Assembly: GCF_937941905.1 (NCBI RefSeq)
Contig: NZ_CALDGS010000101.1
Coordinates: 1-36,936 of the forward strand
DNA: 36,936 nucleotides
Source of the DNA: an uncultured Mycolicibacterium sp.
GTDB taxonomy: Bacteria > Actinomycetota > Actinomycetes > Mycobacteriales > Mycobacteriaceae
Reading direction: 5' to 3'
In this document: in pieces, positions 9,863 to 16,875 of the stretch
Layout: each line of letters begins with the position of its first letter
How positions within the stretch are numbered: position 1 is the stretch's first letter
The notes under the pieces: model-generated
Databases searched by the model: none
What the model was told of the DNA's origin: nothing
What the model saw: only the letters and a program-made list of their open reading frames with translations
Translations under genes and position numbers: made by a program

Positions 9863-10487
9863 ACACGACTTCGAGACCGTCGACAGCGAGCTTCTGCACC
9901 TCGGCAGCATCTTCGCGCTGCGTGCCGACGAGGTCCGCATGCCCGGCGGCGGCACCGCGCGCCGGGAGATCGTCGAACACTACGGCGCGGTCGCCGTGGT
10001 CGCGCTCGACGAGCACCGCAACGTGGCGCTGGTCTACCAGTACCGCCACCCGGTCCGCCGCCGGCTGTGGGAGCTGCCCGCCGGGCTGCTCGACGCCGAC
10101 GGCGAGCCGCCGCACCACACCGCCGCCCGCGAGCTGCGCGAGGAGGCCGGGCTGGCCGCCCGGGACTGGCACGTGCTGGTGGACCTGATCTCCGCGCCCG
10201 GGTTCAGCGACGAGAGCGTGCGGGTCTACCTGGCCACCGGCCTGTCGCAGGTGCCGCGGCCGCAGGCCCACGACGAGGAGGCCGACCTGCAGCTGCGCTG
10301 GTTCCCGCTGGACACCGCGGTGCGCATGGTGCTCGCCGGAGAGATCGTCAATTCCCTTGCCGTGGGCGGGATCCTGGCAGCGGCGACGGTGACCGACCCG
10401 GCCGGGCTGCGGCCGGTGGACGCGCCCTGGCCGGACCGGCCGACCGCGTTCGCGGCCCGCAAGCGGGCCCGGGAGCGGGCCAGGTGA
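9855..10487 (+). CDS. Nudix hydrolase, ADP-ribose pyrophosphatase type
   Basis: A 210-residue cytosolic hydrolase expected to cleave ADP-ribose to AMP and ribose 5-phosphate. The Nudix box is at about residues 76-100 and ends E-x7-RELREEAGL, with the metal-binding glutamates present. The spacing between the first Gly and Glu appears one residue longer than the textbook G-x5-E. The downstream proline of ADPRase enzymes may correspond to SAPGFSDE. GTG 9855 overlaps the pyrG stop by eight bases; a longer reading from 9417 only runs back through pyrG. The stop also overlaps the xerD GTG, so pyrG, this gene and xerD form one tightly packed unit, as in M. tuberculosis (Rv1699-Rv1701). Confidence 0.93.
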
Positions 10488-11452
10488 CCCAACCGGCGCC
10501 CCGCACCGGCGGGGCGGGTGGCGCGCTGGACGGCCAGATCCGCGGCTACCTCGACCATCTCGCCATCGAGCGCGGGGTGGCGGCCAACACGCTCAGCTCC
10601 TACCGGCGCGACCTGCGCCGCTACGCCGACCACCTGACCCGGCGCGGCATCGACGACCTGGCCGGGGTCACCGAGACCGACGTCGCCGACTTCCTGGTGG
10701 CGCTGCGCCGCGGCGAGCCCGAGCACGGCGTCCCGGCGCTGTCGGCGGTGTCGGCGGCCCGGGCGCTGATCGCGGTGCGCGGACTGCACCGGTTCGCCGC
10801 CGCCGAGGGCCTGACCGACACCGACCCGGCCCGGTCGGTGAAACCGCCCACCCCGGCCCGGCGGCTGCCCAAGAGCCTGTCGGTCGACGAGGTGCTGGCC
10901 CTGCTCGAGGGGGCCGGCGGCGACTCCGCCGCCGACGGGCCGCTGGCGCTGCGCAACCGGGCACTGCTGGAGTTGCTGTACTCCACCGGCGCCCGCATCT
11001 CCGAGGCCGTCGGCCTGGACCTCGACGACATCGACACCCGGGCCCGCTCGGCGCTGCTGCGCGGCAAGGGCGGCAAGCAGCGGCTGGTGCCGGTGGGCCG
11101 GCCCGCGGTGGCCGCGCTGGAGGCCTACCTGGTGCGCGGCCGGCCCGAGCTCGTGCGCCACGGCCGCGGCACCCCCGCGGTGTTCCTCAACGCCCGCGGC
11201 GGGCGGCTGTCCCGGCAGAGCGCCTGGCAGGTGCTGCAGGACGCCGCCGAGCGGGCCGGCATCACCGCCGGGGTGTCCCCGCACACGCTGCGGCACTCCT
11301 TCGCCACCCACCTGCTCGAGGGCGGCGCGGACGTGCGGGTGGTGCAGGAACTGCTCGGCCACGCCTCGGTGACCACCACGCAGATCTACACCATGGTCAC
11401 CGTGCACGCCCTGCGCGAGGTGTGGGCCGGGGCCCACCCCCGGGCCAACTAG
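10484..11452 (+). CDS. xerD: Tyrosine recombinase XerD
   Basis: A 322-residue site-specific recombinase that resolves chromosome dimers at dif together with XerC. The N-terminal SAM-like core-binding domain (LDHLAIERGVAANTLSSYRRD) spans about residues 15-110. The catalytic domain shows the full set: Arg in STGARISEAVGLDLDDI, Lys in GKGGKQRLVPVG, His-Arg in SPHTLRHSFATHLLEGG, His in LLGHASVTTTQ and the nucleophile Tyr in IYTMV. The length is normal. GTG 10484 overlaps the previous stop. No integrase-like att site or phage gene is nearby, which supports the housekeeping enzyme rather than a phage integrase. Confidence 0.95.
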   Translation: MTQPAPRTGGAGGALDGQIRGYLDHLAIERGVAANTLSSYRRDLRRYADHLTRRGIDDLAGVTETDVADFLVALRRGEPEHGVPALSAVSAARALIAVRGLHRFAAAEGLTDTDPARSVKPPTPARRLPKSLSVDEVLALLEGAGGDSAADGPLALRNRALLELLYSTGARISEAVGLDLDDIDTRARSALLRGKGGKQRLVPVGRPAVAALEAYLVRGRPELVRHGRGTPAVFLNARGGRLSRQSAWQVLQDAAERAGITAGVSPHTLRHSFATHLLEGGADVRVVQELLGHASVTTTQIYTMVTVHALREVWAGAHPRAN

Positions 11453-11474
11453 GTCGATCCGGCGGTGTCACCAG

Positions 11475-11490
11475 CGGGTCTGCAGACCCG
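11475..11490. promoter_or_regulatory. 16-bp perfect palindrome (candidate operator)
   Basis: CGGGTCTGCAGACCCG is a perfect palindrome with no loop, so it fits a dimeric repressor site better than a terminator, and no T-tract follows. It ends 16 bases before the -10 at 11507 and so covers the -35 region of the parA-scpA-scpB promoter. It does not resemble parS. Confidence 0.5.
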
Positions 11491-11506
11491 GGCGGTCCGG
11501 CACCGT

Positions 11507-11512
11507 TAGACT
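11507..11512 (+). promoter_or_regulatory. -10 element of the parA-scpAB operon
   Basis: TAGACT matches TANNNT and ends seven bases before the ATG at 11520. This is the spacing expected if transcription starts on that ATG and the mRNA is leaderless. Confidence 0.6.
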
Positions 11513-11519
11513 TTCGGCG

Positions 11520-11567
11520 ATGTTCGCCATGGGGATCGGCCGCCTGACCGGCGTGGTGTCGGCATGA
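11520..11567 (+). CDS. Leaderless micro-ORF upstream of parA
   Basis: Fifteen codons, MFAMGIGRLTGVVSA, beginning on the ATG placed at the predicted transcription start. Its TGA overlaps the parA ATG as ATGA (11564-11567). The parA ATG has no purine-rich ribosome binding site, so translation of this micro-ORF may deliver ribosomes to parA. Leaderless small proteins are common in mycobacteria. The peptide itself has no recognisable motif and may act only through being translated. Whether it is translated is inferred. Confidence 0.5.
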   Translation: MFAMGIGRLTGVVSA

Positions 11568-12430
11568 CCGGCGACACGGGCGCCACCGGCGTCCCCGTCG
11601 GGCTCACCGGGCGTCCGCCCCGGCCGGTGCCCGAGCCGGCGCCGAAGACCTCGCACGGCCCGGCCAAGGTCATCGCGATGTGCAACCAGAAGGGCGGCGT
11701 CGGCAAGACCACTTCGACGATCAACCTCGGTGCCAGCCTGGCCGAGTACGGCCGCCGGGTGCTGCTGGTCGACCTCGACCCGCAGGGCGCGCTGTCGGCC
11801 GGGCTGGGCGTGCCGCACTACGAGCTGGACAACACCGTCTACAACCTGCTCGTCGAGCCCCGGGTGTCGATCGAGGACGTGCTCATCTCCACCCGGGTCA
11901 AGGACCTCGACCTGGTGCCCAGCAACATCGACCTGTCCGCCGCGGAGATCCAGCTGGTCGCCGAGGTGGGCCGGGAGCAGGCGCTGGCCCGCGCCCTCTA
12001 CCCGGTGCTGGACCGCTACGACTACGTGCTCATCGACTGCCAGCCGTCGCTGGGCCTGCTCACCGTCAACGGGCTGGCCTGCGCGGACGCCGTCATCATC
12101 CCCACCGAGTGCGAGTACTTCTCGCTGCGCGGGCTGGCGCTGCTGACCGACACCGTCGACAAGGTGCGCGACCGGCTCAACCCGAAGCTGCACATCTGCG
12201 GCATCCTGGTGACCCGCTACGACCCGCGCACCGTCAACGCCCGCGAGGTGATGGCCCGGGTCGTCGAACGGTTCGGCGACCTGGTGTTCGACACCGTCAT
12301 CACCCGCACCGTGCGGTTCCCCGAGACCAGCGTGGCCGGCGAGCCGATCACCACCTGGGCGCCGAAATCGTCCGGGGCGGAGGCGTACCGGGCACTGGCC
12401 CGCGAGGTCATCCACCGAGTGGGCGCGTGA
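11564..12430 (+). CDS. ParA/Soj-family ATPase next to scpAB
   Basis: A 288-residue ATPase with a disordered Pro-rich N-terminus and the deviant Walker A CNQKGGVGKTTSTINLG at about residues 40-56. Switch I is VDLDPQGALSAGLG and the Walker B region is YDYVLIDCQPSLGLL. ParA proteins partition DNA or cargo by ATP-driven dimerisation on the nucleoid. There is no parB gene beside it; the partners are scpA (four-base overlap) and scpB, which suggests a role in chromosome organisation with the SMC complex. It matches Rv1708 by gene order. The ATG at 11564 overlaps the micro-ORF stop and lacks a ribosome binding site. Confidence 0.9.
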   Translation: MTGDTGATGVPVGLTGRPPRPVPEPAPKTSHGPAKVIAMCNQKGGVGKTTSTINLGASLAEYGRRVLLVDLDPQGALSAGLGVPHYELDNTVYNLLVEPRVSIEDVLISTRVKDLDLVPSNIDLSAAEIQLVAEVGREQALARALYPVLDRYDYVLIDCQPSLGLLTVNGLACADAVIIPTECEYFSLRGLALLTDTVDKVRDRLNPKLHICGILVTRYDPRTVNAREVMARVVERFGDLVFDTVITRTVRFPETSVAGEPITTWAPKSSGAEAYRALAREVIHRVGA

Positions 12431-13230
12431 GTGAGTTCACCACCCGGTTCCAGGTCCGGCTGAGCAACTTCGAGGGGCCGTTCGATCTGCTGCTGCAGCT
12501 GATCTACGCGCACCGGCTCGATGTCACCGAGGTGGCGCTGCACCAGGTCACCGACGAGTTCATCGCCTACACCCGCGAGATCGGCCCGCAGCTGTCGCTG
12601 GACGAGACCACCGCCTTCCTGGTGGTGGCCGCCACCCTGCTCGACCTCAAGGCCGCCCGGCTGCTGCCGCGCGGCGAGGTCACCGACGAGGAGGACCTCG
12701 AGCTGCTCGAGGTGCGCGACCTGCTGTTCGCCCGGCTGCTGCAGTACCGGGCCTTCAAGCACGTCGCCGAGATGTTCGCCGAACTCGAGGCCGCCGCACT
12801 ACGCAGCTACCCGCGGGCGGTGTCGCTGGAGGAGCGCTACGCCAACCTGCTGCCCGAGGTCGACCTCGGCGTGGACGCGCGCGGCTTCGCCGAGATCGCC
12901 GCCGCGGCGTTCCGGCCCCGGCCGGTGCCCACCGTGCGCACCGACCATCTGCACGCCCCGAAGGTGTCGGTGCCCGAGCAGGCCCGCAAGCTGATGGCGA
13001 TCCTGGAGCGGCGCGGGGTGGGGCAGTGGGCCACCTTCGGCGAGCTGGTGGCCGACTGCACCAGCGGCATCGAGATCGTCGGGCGGTTCCTGGCGCTGCT
13101 CGAACTGTTCCGGGCGCGGGCGGTAGCATTCGAACAACCAGAACCGCTCGGTGTGCTCCAGGTTTCGTGGACCGGGGAACGCCCCACCAGCGAACACCTG
13201 GCGACGGCGGAGAATGGCGACTATGACTGA
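12427..13230 (+). CDS. scpA: Segregation and condensation protein ScpA
   Basis: A 267-residue kleisin that bridges SMC heads in the bacterial condensin. The N-terminal block FQVRLSNFEGPFDLLLQLIY is diagnostic, followed by ISLDETTAFLVVAATLLDLK-type helices (here QLSLDETTAFLVVAATLLDLK in part). The C-terminal winged helix (TFGELVADCTSGIEIVGRFL, LLELFRARAVAFEQ) also fits. GTG 12427 overlaps the parA stop (GTGA); the reading from 11680 is only the parA shadow. The last eight bases overlap scpB. Confidence 0.94.
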   Translation: MSEFTTRFQVRLSNFEGPFDLLLQLIYAHRLDVTEVALHQVTDEFIAYTREIGPQLSLDETTAFLVVAATLLDLKAARLLPRGEVTDEEDLELLEVRDLLFARLLQYRAFKHVAEMFAELEAAALRSYPRAVSLEERYANLLPEVDLGVDARGFAEIAAAAFRPRPVPTVRTDHLHAPKVSVPEQARKLMAILERRGVGQWATFGELVADCTSGIEIVGRFLALLELFRARAVAFEQPEPLGVLQVSWTGERPTSEHLATAENGDYD

Positions 13231-13951
13231 CGACCGATCCGATGCCGACACCGGCATCGGTGTCGAACCCGACGGTGCCGAACCCGGCGCCACCGGTGTG
13301 CCCTCGGATCTCGCCCCGCTCGGCGACGACGAACTCACCGCCGTCCTGGAGGCCCTGCTGCTGGTGGCCGACAGCCCGGTCGGGGTCGACACCCTGGCCG
13401 AGGTCACCGAGCAGCCCGCGGCGCGGGTGGAGACGCTGCTGCGCCGGCTGGCCGAGCAGTTCACCGCACGGGCCAGTGGCATCGACCTGCGCGAGGCCGG
13501 CGGCGGCTGGCGGATGTACACCCGGGCCCGCTACGCGCCGTACGTGGAGCGACTGCTGCTCGACGGCTCCCGCTCCAAACTGACCCGCGCCGCCCTGGAG
13601 ACGCTGGCCGTCATCGCCTACCGCCAGCCGGTCACCCGGGCCCGGGTGAGCGCGGTGCGCGGCGTCAACGTCGACGGCGTGATGCGCACCCTGGTCGCCC
13701 GCGGGCTGATCACCGAGGCCGGCACCGACCCGGAGACCGGGGCGACCACGTTCGCCACCACCGACCTGTTCCTGGAGCGGCTGGGGCTGAACTCGCTGGA
13801 CGAACTGCCCGATATCGCGCCCCTGCTGCCGGATGTGGATGTGATCGACGACCTGAGTGAAAACCTCGATGAGGAACCGCGTTTCGCAAAACTCCGGGCG
13901 TCGCGGCAAGACGCCGAACAACCCCAGACCATCGACGTGGACCAGGACTGA
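13223..13951 (+). CDS. scpB: Segregation and condensation protein ScpB
   Basis: A 242-residue protein with the two winged-helix domains of ScpB, which binds ScpA and regulates the SMC complex. The characteristic blocks are LTAVLEALLLVADSPVGVDTL, LREAGGGWRMYTR and LAVIAYRQPVTRARVSAVRG, with a C-terminal GLNSLDELPDI. ATG 13223 is preferred over ATG 13214 because GGAGA at 13208-13212 is too close to the latter. The acidic N-terminal segment of about 35 residues and the acidic tail are typical of actinobacterial members. It overlaps the scpA end by eight bases. Confidence 0.93.
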   Translation: MTDDRSDADTGIGVEPDGAEPGATGVPSDLAPLGDDELTAVLEALLLVADSPVGVDTLAEVTEQPAARVETLLRRLAEQFTARASGIDLREAGGGWRMYTRARYAPYVERLLLDGSRSKLTRAALETLAVIAYRQPVTRARVSAVRGVNVDGVMRTLVARGLITEAGTDPETGATTFATTDLFLERLGLNSLDELPDIAPLLPDVDVIDDLSENLDEEPRFAKLRASRQDAEQPQTIDVDQD

Positions 13952-13952
13952 G

Positions 13953-14696
13953 ATGACCGCTTCCGAAGGGGTGCGCCTGCAGAAGGTGCTGTCGCAGGCC
14001 GGCGTGGCGTCGCGCCGGCAGGCCGAACAGTTGATCCTGCAGGGCCGGGTCGAGGTCGACGGCGAGGTGGTGCGCGAGCTCGGCACCCGCGTCGACCCGG
14101 ACACCGCCGTGATCCACGTCGACGGCACCCGGGTGGTGCTCGACGACACGCTGATCTACCTGGCCATCAACAAGCCGCGCGGCATGCTGTCGACGATGAG
14201 CGACGAGCGCGGCCGGCCCTGCGTCGGCGACCTGGTCGAGCACCGGGTGCGCGGCAACAAGAAGCTCTTTCACGTCGGCCGGCTCGACGCCGACACCGAG
14301 GGCCTGATGATCCTGACCAACGACGGCGAACTCGGCCACCGGCTCATGCACCCGTCCTACGAGGTGCCCAAGACCTACGTCGCCACCGTGCTCGGTAAGG
14401 TGCCCCGCGGGCTGGGCAGACAGCTGCGCGAGGGCATCGAACTCGACGACGGGCCGGCCCGGGTCGACGACTTCGCGGTGGTCGACGCCATGCCCGGCAA
14501 GTCGATGGTGCGGATCACCCTGCACGAGGGCCGCAACCGCATCGTGCGGCGGATGATGGCCAAGGTCGGCCACCCCGTGCAGGAGCTGGTGCGCACCCAC
14601 ATCGGGACGGTCGCGCTCGGCGAGCAACGGCCGGGCAGCATCCGCGCCCTCAACCGCAAGGAGATCGGCGAACTGTACAAGGCGGTGGGTTTGTGA
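13953..14696 (+). CDS. RluB/RsuA-family pseudouridine synthase
   Basis: A 247-residue enzyme with an N-terminal S4 domain (VRLQKVLSQAGVASRRQAEQ) and a pseudouridine synthase domain. The catalytic Asp is in FHVGRLDADTEGLMILTNDG, preceded by the family block INKPRGMLST and followed by HEGRNRIVRRMM. By family it isomerises uridine in 23S rRNA (RluB) or 16S rRNA (RsuA); its place after scpAB, the common RluB context, favours 23S. ATG 13953 follows the scpB stop directly; the longer reading from 13857 runs through scpB. The stop overlaps the cmk GTG. Confidence 0.92.
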   Translation: MTASEGVRLQKVLSQAGVASRRQAEQLILQGRVEVDGEVVRELGTRVDPDTAVIHVDGTRVVLDDTLIYLAINKPRGMLSTMSDERGRPCVGDLVEHRVRGNKKLFHVGRLDADTEGLMILTNDGELGHRLMHPSYEVPKTYVATVLGKVPRGLGRQLREGIELDDGPARVDDFAVVDAMPGKSMVRITLHEGRNRIVRRMMAKVGHPVQELVRTHIGTVALGEQRPGSIRALNRKEIGELYKAVGL

Positions 14697-15388
14697 CACG
14701 GGCACTGGTGATCGCCGTCGACGGCCCGGCGGGCACCGGAAAGTCAACGGTCTCAAGGGGGCTGGCGCGCTCCCTGGGGGCTCGCTACCTGGACACCGGG
14801 GCGATGTACCGCATCGTCACGCTGGCGGTGCTGCGCGCCGGGGTCGACCCGGCCGATGCCGACGCCGTCGCCGCGGTCGCCGAACAGGCCCGGGTCTCGG
14901 TGGGCTACGACCCCGACGAGGACCACTTCTACCTGGCCGGCGAGGAGGTCTCCGACGAGATCCGCGGCCCCGAGGTCACCCGCGCGGTCTCGGCCGTCTC
15001 GGCGGTGCCCGCGGTGCGGGAGCGGCTGGTGGCGCTGCAACGCGAGCTGGCCGCCGGACCGGGCAGCGTCGTGGTGGAGGGCCGCGACATCGGCACCGTG
15101 GTGCTGCCCGACGCGGATCTGAAGATCTTCCTGACCGCGTCCGCGGAGGAACGGGCCCGCCGGCGCAACGCCGAGAACGTCGCCAAGGGCCTGCCGGACG
15201 ACTACGCCGGCGTGCTGGCCGACGTGCAGCGCCGTGACCACCTCGACTCCACCCGCGCGACGTCGCCGCTGCGCGCCGCCGACGACGCCGTGGTGGTCGA
15301 CACCAGCGACATGACCAGGGACGAGGTGCTGGCCCGGCTGCTGGAGCTGGTCGCCGAGCGCGCCGCCGAACGTGAGGAGGTGCGGTGA
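14693..15388 (+). CDS. cmk: Cytidylate kinase
   Basis: A 231-residue nucleoside monophosphate kinase that phosphorylates CMP and dCMP. The P-loop is VDGPAGTGKSTVSRGLA near residue 8, followed by YLDTGAMYR, the VVEGRDIGTVVLPDA block that binds CMP, and the lid RRRNAE. The length is normal for a bacterial Cmk. GTG 14693 overlaps the previous stop (GTGA), and its own stop overlaps der the same way, so cmk-der are coupled. Confidence 0.95.
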   Translation: MTRALVIAVDGPAGTGKSTVSRGLARSLGARYLDTGAMYRIVTLAVLRAGVDPADADAVAAVAEQARVSVGYDPDEDHFYLAGEEVSDEIRGPEVTRAVSAVSAVPAVRERLVALQRELAAGPGSVVVEGRDIGTVVLPDADLKIFLTASAEERARRRNAENVAKGLPDDYAGVLADVQRRDHLDSTRATSPLRAADDAVVVDTSDMTRDEVLARLLELVAERAAEREEVR

Positions 15389-16827
15389 ACGGCGACGAGA
15401 TCGGGGCCGAGGCGATCCCGGGCGACGGCACCTGGGTCGACGAGAACGACTGGCGGATCGGCGGGGACATCCCGGGCGAGTTCGCCGAGGCGGTGCAGGA
15501 GGCCGCGGCCGCGCTGCCGGTGGTGGCCGTGGTGGGCCGCCCCAACGTCGGCAAGTCCACCCTGGTCAACCGGATCCTGGGCCGCCGCGAGGCGGTGGTG
15601 CAGGACGTGCCCGGGGTGACCCGCGACCGGGTCTCCTACGAGGCGCTGTGGGGCACCCGCCGGTTCGTCGTGCAGGACACCGGCGGCTGGGAGCCCGACG
15701 CCAAGGGGCTGCAGCAGCTCGTCGCCGACCAGGCGCTGGTCGCCATGCGCACCGCCGACGCGATCGTCCTGGTCGTCGACGCCACCGTCGGCGCCACCGC
15801 CGCCGACGAGGCCGCCGCCAGGATGCTGCGCCGGTCCGGCAAGCCGGTGTTCCTGGCCGCCAACAAGGTCGACAACGAGCTGCTCGAGGCCGACGCCGCC
15901 GCGCTGTGGTCGCTCGGGGTGGGCGAGCCGCTGCCGATCAGCGCCATGCACGGCCGCGGGGTGGCCGAGCTGCTCGACCGGGTGCTCGAGGTGCTGCCGG
16001 AGACCTCCCAGGTCGGCGCCGGCGGCACCGGTCCGCGCCGGGTGGCGCTGGTCGGCAAGCCCAACGTCGGCAAGAGCTCGCTGCTGAACAGGTTGGCCGG
16101 CGACCAGGTGTCGGTGGTGCACGACGCCGCCGGCACCACCGTCGACCCGGTCGACTCGCTCATCGAGCTCGGCGGCAAGACCTGGCGGTTCGTCGACACC
16201 GCCGGGTTGCGCCGCAAGGTCAACCAGGCCCGCGGCCACGAGTTCTACGCCTCGGTGCGCACCCACGGCGCCATCGACGCCGCCGAGGTGGTGATCGTGC
16301 TCATCGACGCCTCGCAGCCGATCAGCGAGCAGGATCTGCGGGTCATCTCGATGGTCATCGAGGCCGGCCGCGCACTGGTGCTGGCGTTCAACAAGTGGGA
16401 CCTCGTCGACGAGGACCGCCGCTACGACCTGGAACGCGAGATCGACCTGGAACTGGTGCAGGTGCGCTGGGCGCCGCGGGTCAACATCTCGGCCGCCACC
16501 GGCCGGGCGGTGCAGAAGCTCGTGCCCGCCCTGGAGAAGTCGCTGGCGTCCTGGGAGACCCGGGTGCCCACCAGCCAGCTCAACAACTTCATCCGCGAGG
16601 TCGTGGCCGCGACGCCGCCGCCGGTGCGCGGCGGGCGGCAGCCCAAGATCCTGTTCGCCACCCAGGCCGCCATCCGGCCGCCCACCTTCGTGCTGTTCAC
16701 CACCGGCTTCCTGGAGGCCGGCTACCGGCGGTTCCTGGAGCGGCGGCTGCGCGAGCAGTTCGGGTTCGAGGGCAGCCCGGTCCGGATCAACGTGCGGGTG
16801 CGGGAGAAGCGTTCGCGCACCCGGTAA
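15385..16827 (+). CDS. der: Ribosome-assembly GTPase Der (EngA)
   Basis: A 480-residue protein with two tandem GTPase domains and a C-terminal KH-like domain, required for 50S assembly. Domain 1 has GRPNVGKST near residue 52, DTGGW and NKVDN; domain 2 has GKPNVGKSS near residue 227, DTAGLRRK and NKWD. The KH-like segment includes RGGRQPKILFATQ. An acidic N-terminal extension of about 45 residues (NGDEIGAEAIPGDGTWVDEN) precedes domain 1, as in other actinobacteria. It is the last gene of the parA-scpAB run and is convergent with the DUF222 gene after 48 bases; that gap shows no clear terminator. Confidence 0.96.
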   Translation: MNGDEIGAEAIPGDGTWVDENDWRIGGDIPGEFAEAVQEAAAALPVVAVVGRPNVGKSTLVNRILGRREAVVQDVPGVTRDRVSYEALWGTRRFVVQDTGGWEPDAKGLQQLVADQALVAMRTADAIVLVVDATVGATAADEAAARMLRRSGKPVFLAANKVDNELLEADAAALWSLGVGEPLPISAMHGRGVAELLDRVLEVLPETSQVGAGGTGPRRVALVGKPNVGKSSLLNRLAGDQVSVVHDAAGTTVDPVDSLIELGGKTWRFVDTAGLRRKVNQARGHEFYASVRTHGAIDAAEVVIVLIDASQPISEQDLRVISMVIEAGRALVLAFNKWDLVDEDRRYDLEREIDLELVQVRWAPRVNISAATGRAVQKLVPALEKSLASWETRVPTSQLNNFIREVVAATPPPVRGGRQPKILFATQAAIRPPTFVLFTTGFLEAGYRRFLERRLREQFGFEGSPVRINVRVREKRSRTR

Positions 16828-16875
16828 TCCGGCGGTAGGCCGAACTCGCCGCCCGACGGCGTGGACGGGACACCG

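Noticed and set aside
11453..11563. A parS site for the ParA-like protein
   Set aside because: The palindrome present does not resemble the parS consensus GTTTCACGTGAAAC, and there is no parB gene nearby.
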